Positions 6,134-7,705 of a DNA stretch of 7,705 bases are shown one piece after another. The position numbers and the translations under genes are program-made. The notes under the pieces are model-generated. The model saw only the letters and a list, made by a program, of their open reading frames with translations, had not been told where the DNA came from and searched no databases. Numbering within the stretch: position 1 is the stretch's first letter; every line of letters starts with the position of its first letter. Source of the stretch: Competibacteraceae bacterium UBA3908 (GTDB lineage Bacteria > Pseudomonadota > Gammaproteobacteria > Competibacterales > Competibacteraceae); NCBI GenBank assembly GCA_002391525.1, contig DGFE01000182.1, positions 1 through 7,705 on the forward strand, read 5' to 3'.

Positions 6134-6163
6134 AAGTTTCCCTTAAGCATGACCGGGGACAAT
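6131..6163 (+). promoter_or_regulatory. Candidate response-regulator-activated promoter for the DegP-like protease
   Basis: Two perfect CTTAAG hexamers (6131-6136 and 6142-6147) are separated by TTTCC, giving an 11-base period, one helical turn. This fits the tandem YTTAAK-N5-YTTAAK site known for PmrA/BasR-class (OmpR family) regulators. Ten bases after the second hexamer, GACAAT (6158-6163) matches four of six -10 positions. That spacing suits a regulator bound in place of a -35 box. Transcription would start near 6170. The regulator itself is not in the window. Confidence 0.5.
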
Positions 6164-6176
6164 CGCGCGCAACGAG

Positions 6177-6199
6177 GGAATCGGAATGGTTCCGATTCC
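6177..6199. repeat. Perfect 10-bp inverted repeat in the protease leader
   Basis: GGAATCGGAA (6177-6186) and TTCCGATTCC (6190-6199) are exact reverse complements around TGG. If transcription starts near 6170, the RNA begins with a 10-bp stem and 3-base loop that ends 13 bases before the ribosome site. It could be an operator, an mRNA-stabilising 5' hairpin or a structure that tunes translation. No T-run follows, so it is not a terminator. Confidence 0.6.
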
Positions 6200-6228
6200 G
6201 GTCCTGTTACGCGAGAGAGGTAACGATC

Positions 6229-7705
6229 ATGCGATTTCCCGGTACGCTCAAAAAACTCACCCTGGCGGTCGCGCTGGCGACCAGCGGCGCGGTTCTGACG
6301 ACAGGTGTCCTGCCGCCGGTGCGGGCCACCGACGCCACGCCGCCGGTTCGGGTGGAAATGACCGTCTCGGATTTCAGTACGCTGGTGGAGCGGAACGCGG
6401 CGGCGGTGGTGAACATCACCGTCACCGGCAAGAAGCAGCCGGCGCTGGCCTGGCGCGGCATCCCGGATCAGGATGACGAAGACAACCCGTTCGCGCCATT
6501 CTTCAAACAGTTCCCACTGCCGCCGATGCCTCATGGCGGTCAGGGTATGCCGGTGCAGGGACTCGGTTCCGGGTTCATCATCTCCGCCGACGGCTACCTC
6601 ATCACCAATCATCACGTGGTGGACGGGGCGGAAAAAATCACCGTCAAGCTGAGCGACAAGCGCGAATTCCCGGCCAGGGTGATCGGCAGCGACCCGCAAT
6701 CCGACATCGCCCTGCTGAAAATCGACGCCAAGGATTTACCGACCGTGACCATCGGCGATGCCGACAGTCTCAAGGTCGGCCAATGGGTGTTCGCCATCGG
6801 CGCGCCGTTCGGGCTGGAGCGCACCGCCACCAAGGGCATCGTCAGCGCCCTGGGCCGCTCGCTGCCGAACGATACCTACGTGCCGTTCATCCAGACCGAT
6901 GTGCCGATCAATCCCGGCAACTCCGGCGGGCCGTTGTTCGACCTCAACGGCAAGGTGGTGGGCGTCAATTCCCAGATTTTCAGCCGCAGCGGCGGCTACA
7001 TGGGGCTGTCGTTCGCCATCCCCATCAAGCTGGCGATGCAAGTGGTCGAGCAGTTGAAAGCGACCGGCGAGGTCACCCGCGGCTGGCTGGGCGTGCTGCT
7101 GCAAGCGGTCAACAACGATCTGGCCGAGGCCTTCAATCTCGACCGGCCACGCGGCGCGCTGGTCGCCCAGGTGCTGCCGGACAGCCCGGCGGCCAGCGCC
7201 GGTTTCAAGCCGGGCGACATCATCCTGCGCTACGGCGGCGAGCCGGTGGAGGATTCCTCGCAATTGCCGCGGATGATCGGCGTCACCCCGGTGGGCAAGA
7301 CCCTGGCGATGTCCATCCTGCGCAACGGCGAACCGCTGGAAATCAAGGCCACCATCGCCCGGCTGGAAATCGCCGAGGACGAAAAGGTCACCACCATGGA
7401 CGAACACAGCGATTCGCGCCTGAACATTACCGTCGCCGACCTCAGCAACGAGCAGCGCCGCGCCCTGGACGCGCAAGACCAAGGGGTGCTGATCACCGGC
7501 CTGGAGGAGGGGCCCGCCGCGAACGCCGGCCTGTACCCGGACGACATCATCCTGCAGCTCAATCACCTCCCGGTGAAAAGCGCCAGCCAGTTCGTCGAGC
7601 TGGCCAAGGATCTACCCAAGGGCAAGGCGGTGCCGGTGTGGGTGCGGCGGGACAGCGAATCGCTGTATCTGGCCGTGCGCCTGCCCGACAAGGATCCAGC
7701 CACGG
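6229..7705 (+). CDS. degP: HtrA/DegP (MucD-like) periplasmic serine endoprotease, C-terminus cut by window edge
   Basis: The 492 residues visible cover nearly the whole protein. An N-terminal signal peptide (KK at 8-9, hydrophobic 10-30) has a probable cleavage site after VRA (31-33), so the enzyme acts in the periplasm. The protease domain has the catalytic triad H129 (ITNHHVV), D159 (SDIALLKI) and S232 (NPGNSGGPL). GRSLPNDTYVPFIQTD and SRSGGYMGLSFAIPI closely follow Pseudomonas MucD. PDZ1 spans about 283-378 and PDZ2 about 398-487, with the binding loop GWLGV at 285-289. The family degrades or refolds damaged envelope proteins. GAGAGAGG at 6213-6220, 8 bases before the ATG, is a good ribosome site. 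The gene lies outside the usual mucABCD setting, behind atpG with its own leader. Only the extreme C-terminus and stop are missing. DegQ or MucD naming would fit equally well. Confidence 0.94.
   Translation, partial: MRFPGTLKKLTLAVALATSGAVLTTGVLPPVRATDATPPVRVEMTVSDFSTLVERNAAAVVNITVTGKKQPALAWRGIPDQDDEDNPFAPFFKQFPLPPMPHGGQGMPVQGLGSGFIISADGYLITNHHVVDGAEKITVKLSDKREFPARVIGSDPQSDIALLKIDAKDLPTVTIGDADSLKVGQWVFAIGAPFGLERTATKGIVSALGRSLPNDTYVPFIQTDVPINPGNSGGPLFDLNGKVVGVNSQIFSRSGGYMGLSFAIPIKLAMQVVEQLKATGEVTRGWLGVLLQAVNNDLAEAFNLDRPRGALVAQVLPDSPAASAGFKPGDIILRYGGEPVEDSSQLPRMIGVTPVGKTLAMSILRNGEPLEIKATIARLEIAEDEKVTTMDEHSDSRLNITVADLSNEQRRALDAQDQGVLITGLEEGPAANAGLYPDDIILQLNHLPVKSASQFVELAKDLPKGKAVPVWVRRDSESLYLAVRLPDKDPAT

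Overview
The window is GC-rich DNA that looks proteobacterial, most likely from a gammaproteobacterium. The support is the codon use, the close match of the last gene to the MucD/DegP proteases of that class, and REP-like C/G-rich palindromes between and at the ends of genes. I cannot name the genus. Nearly every base belongs to one of eight genes or to three short regulatory gaps. No tRNA, rRNA, CRISPR array or insertion sequence was seen.

Layout. (1) 1-296, minus strand: the N-terminus of a P2-type cation-transporting P-type ATPase that runs off the left edge. (2) 297-573: a divergent regulatory gap with several inverted repeats, including a nested pair at 391-452. (3) 574-1740, plus strand: a GT4-family, glycogen-synthase-like glycosyltransferase. 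(4) 1741-1875: a gap dominated by two palindromes, probably an interspersed REP-like repeat. (5) 1876-6080: five tightly packed plus-strand genes, atpB (a), atpE (c), atpF (b, with a delta-like extension), atpA (alpha) and atpG (gamma). (6) 6081-6228: a gap with a tandem CTTAAG box, a possible -10 and a perfect 10-bp inverted repeat. (7) 6229 to the right edge: an HtrA/DegP (MucD-like) periplasmic serine protease with two PDZ domains, cut by the window end.

The central block is the second half of an 'alternate' F-type ATPase, the N-ATPase family. Its known operon order is atpD-C-Q-R-B-E-F-A-G. Three things support this: the B-E-F-A-G order, the lack of a separate delta gene, and a c subunit with carboxylates in both helices plus the E-S-T-x-x-Y ion-binding signature. 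The genes expected upstream of atpB (beta, epsilon, AtpQ, AtpR) are absent. A palindromic repeat and an unrelated glycosyltransferase stand in their place. The five genes present look intact, so the complex would need beta and epsilon from another locus. This split is the most notable feature of the window.

If functional, the N-ATPase would pump or exchange Na+ or H+ across the inner membrane, and the divergent P-type ATPase would also move cations. The protease acts in envelope quality control and appears to have its own response-regulator-type promoter. The links between these neighbours are inference.
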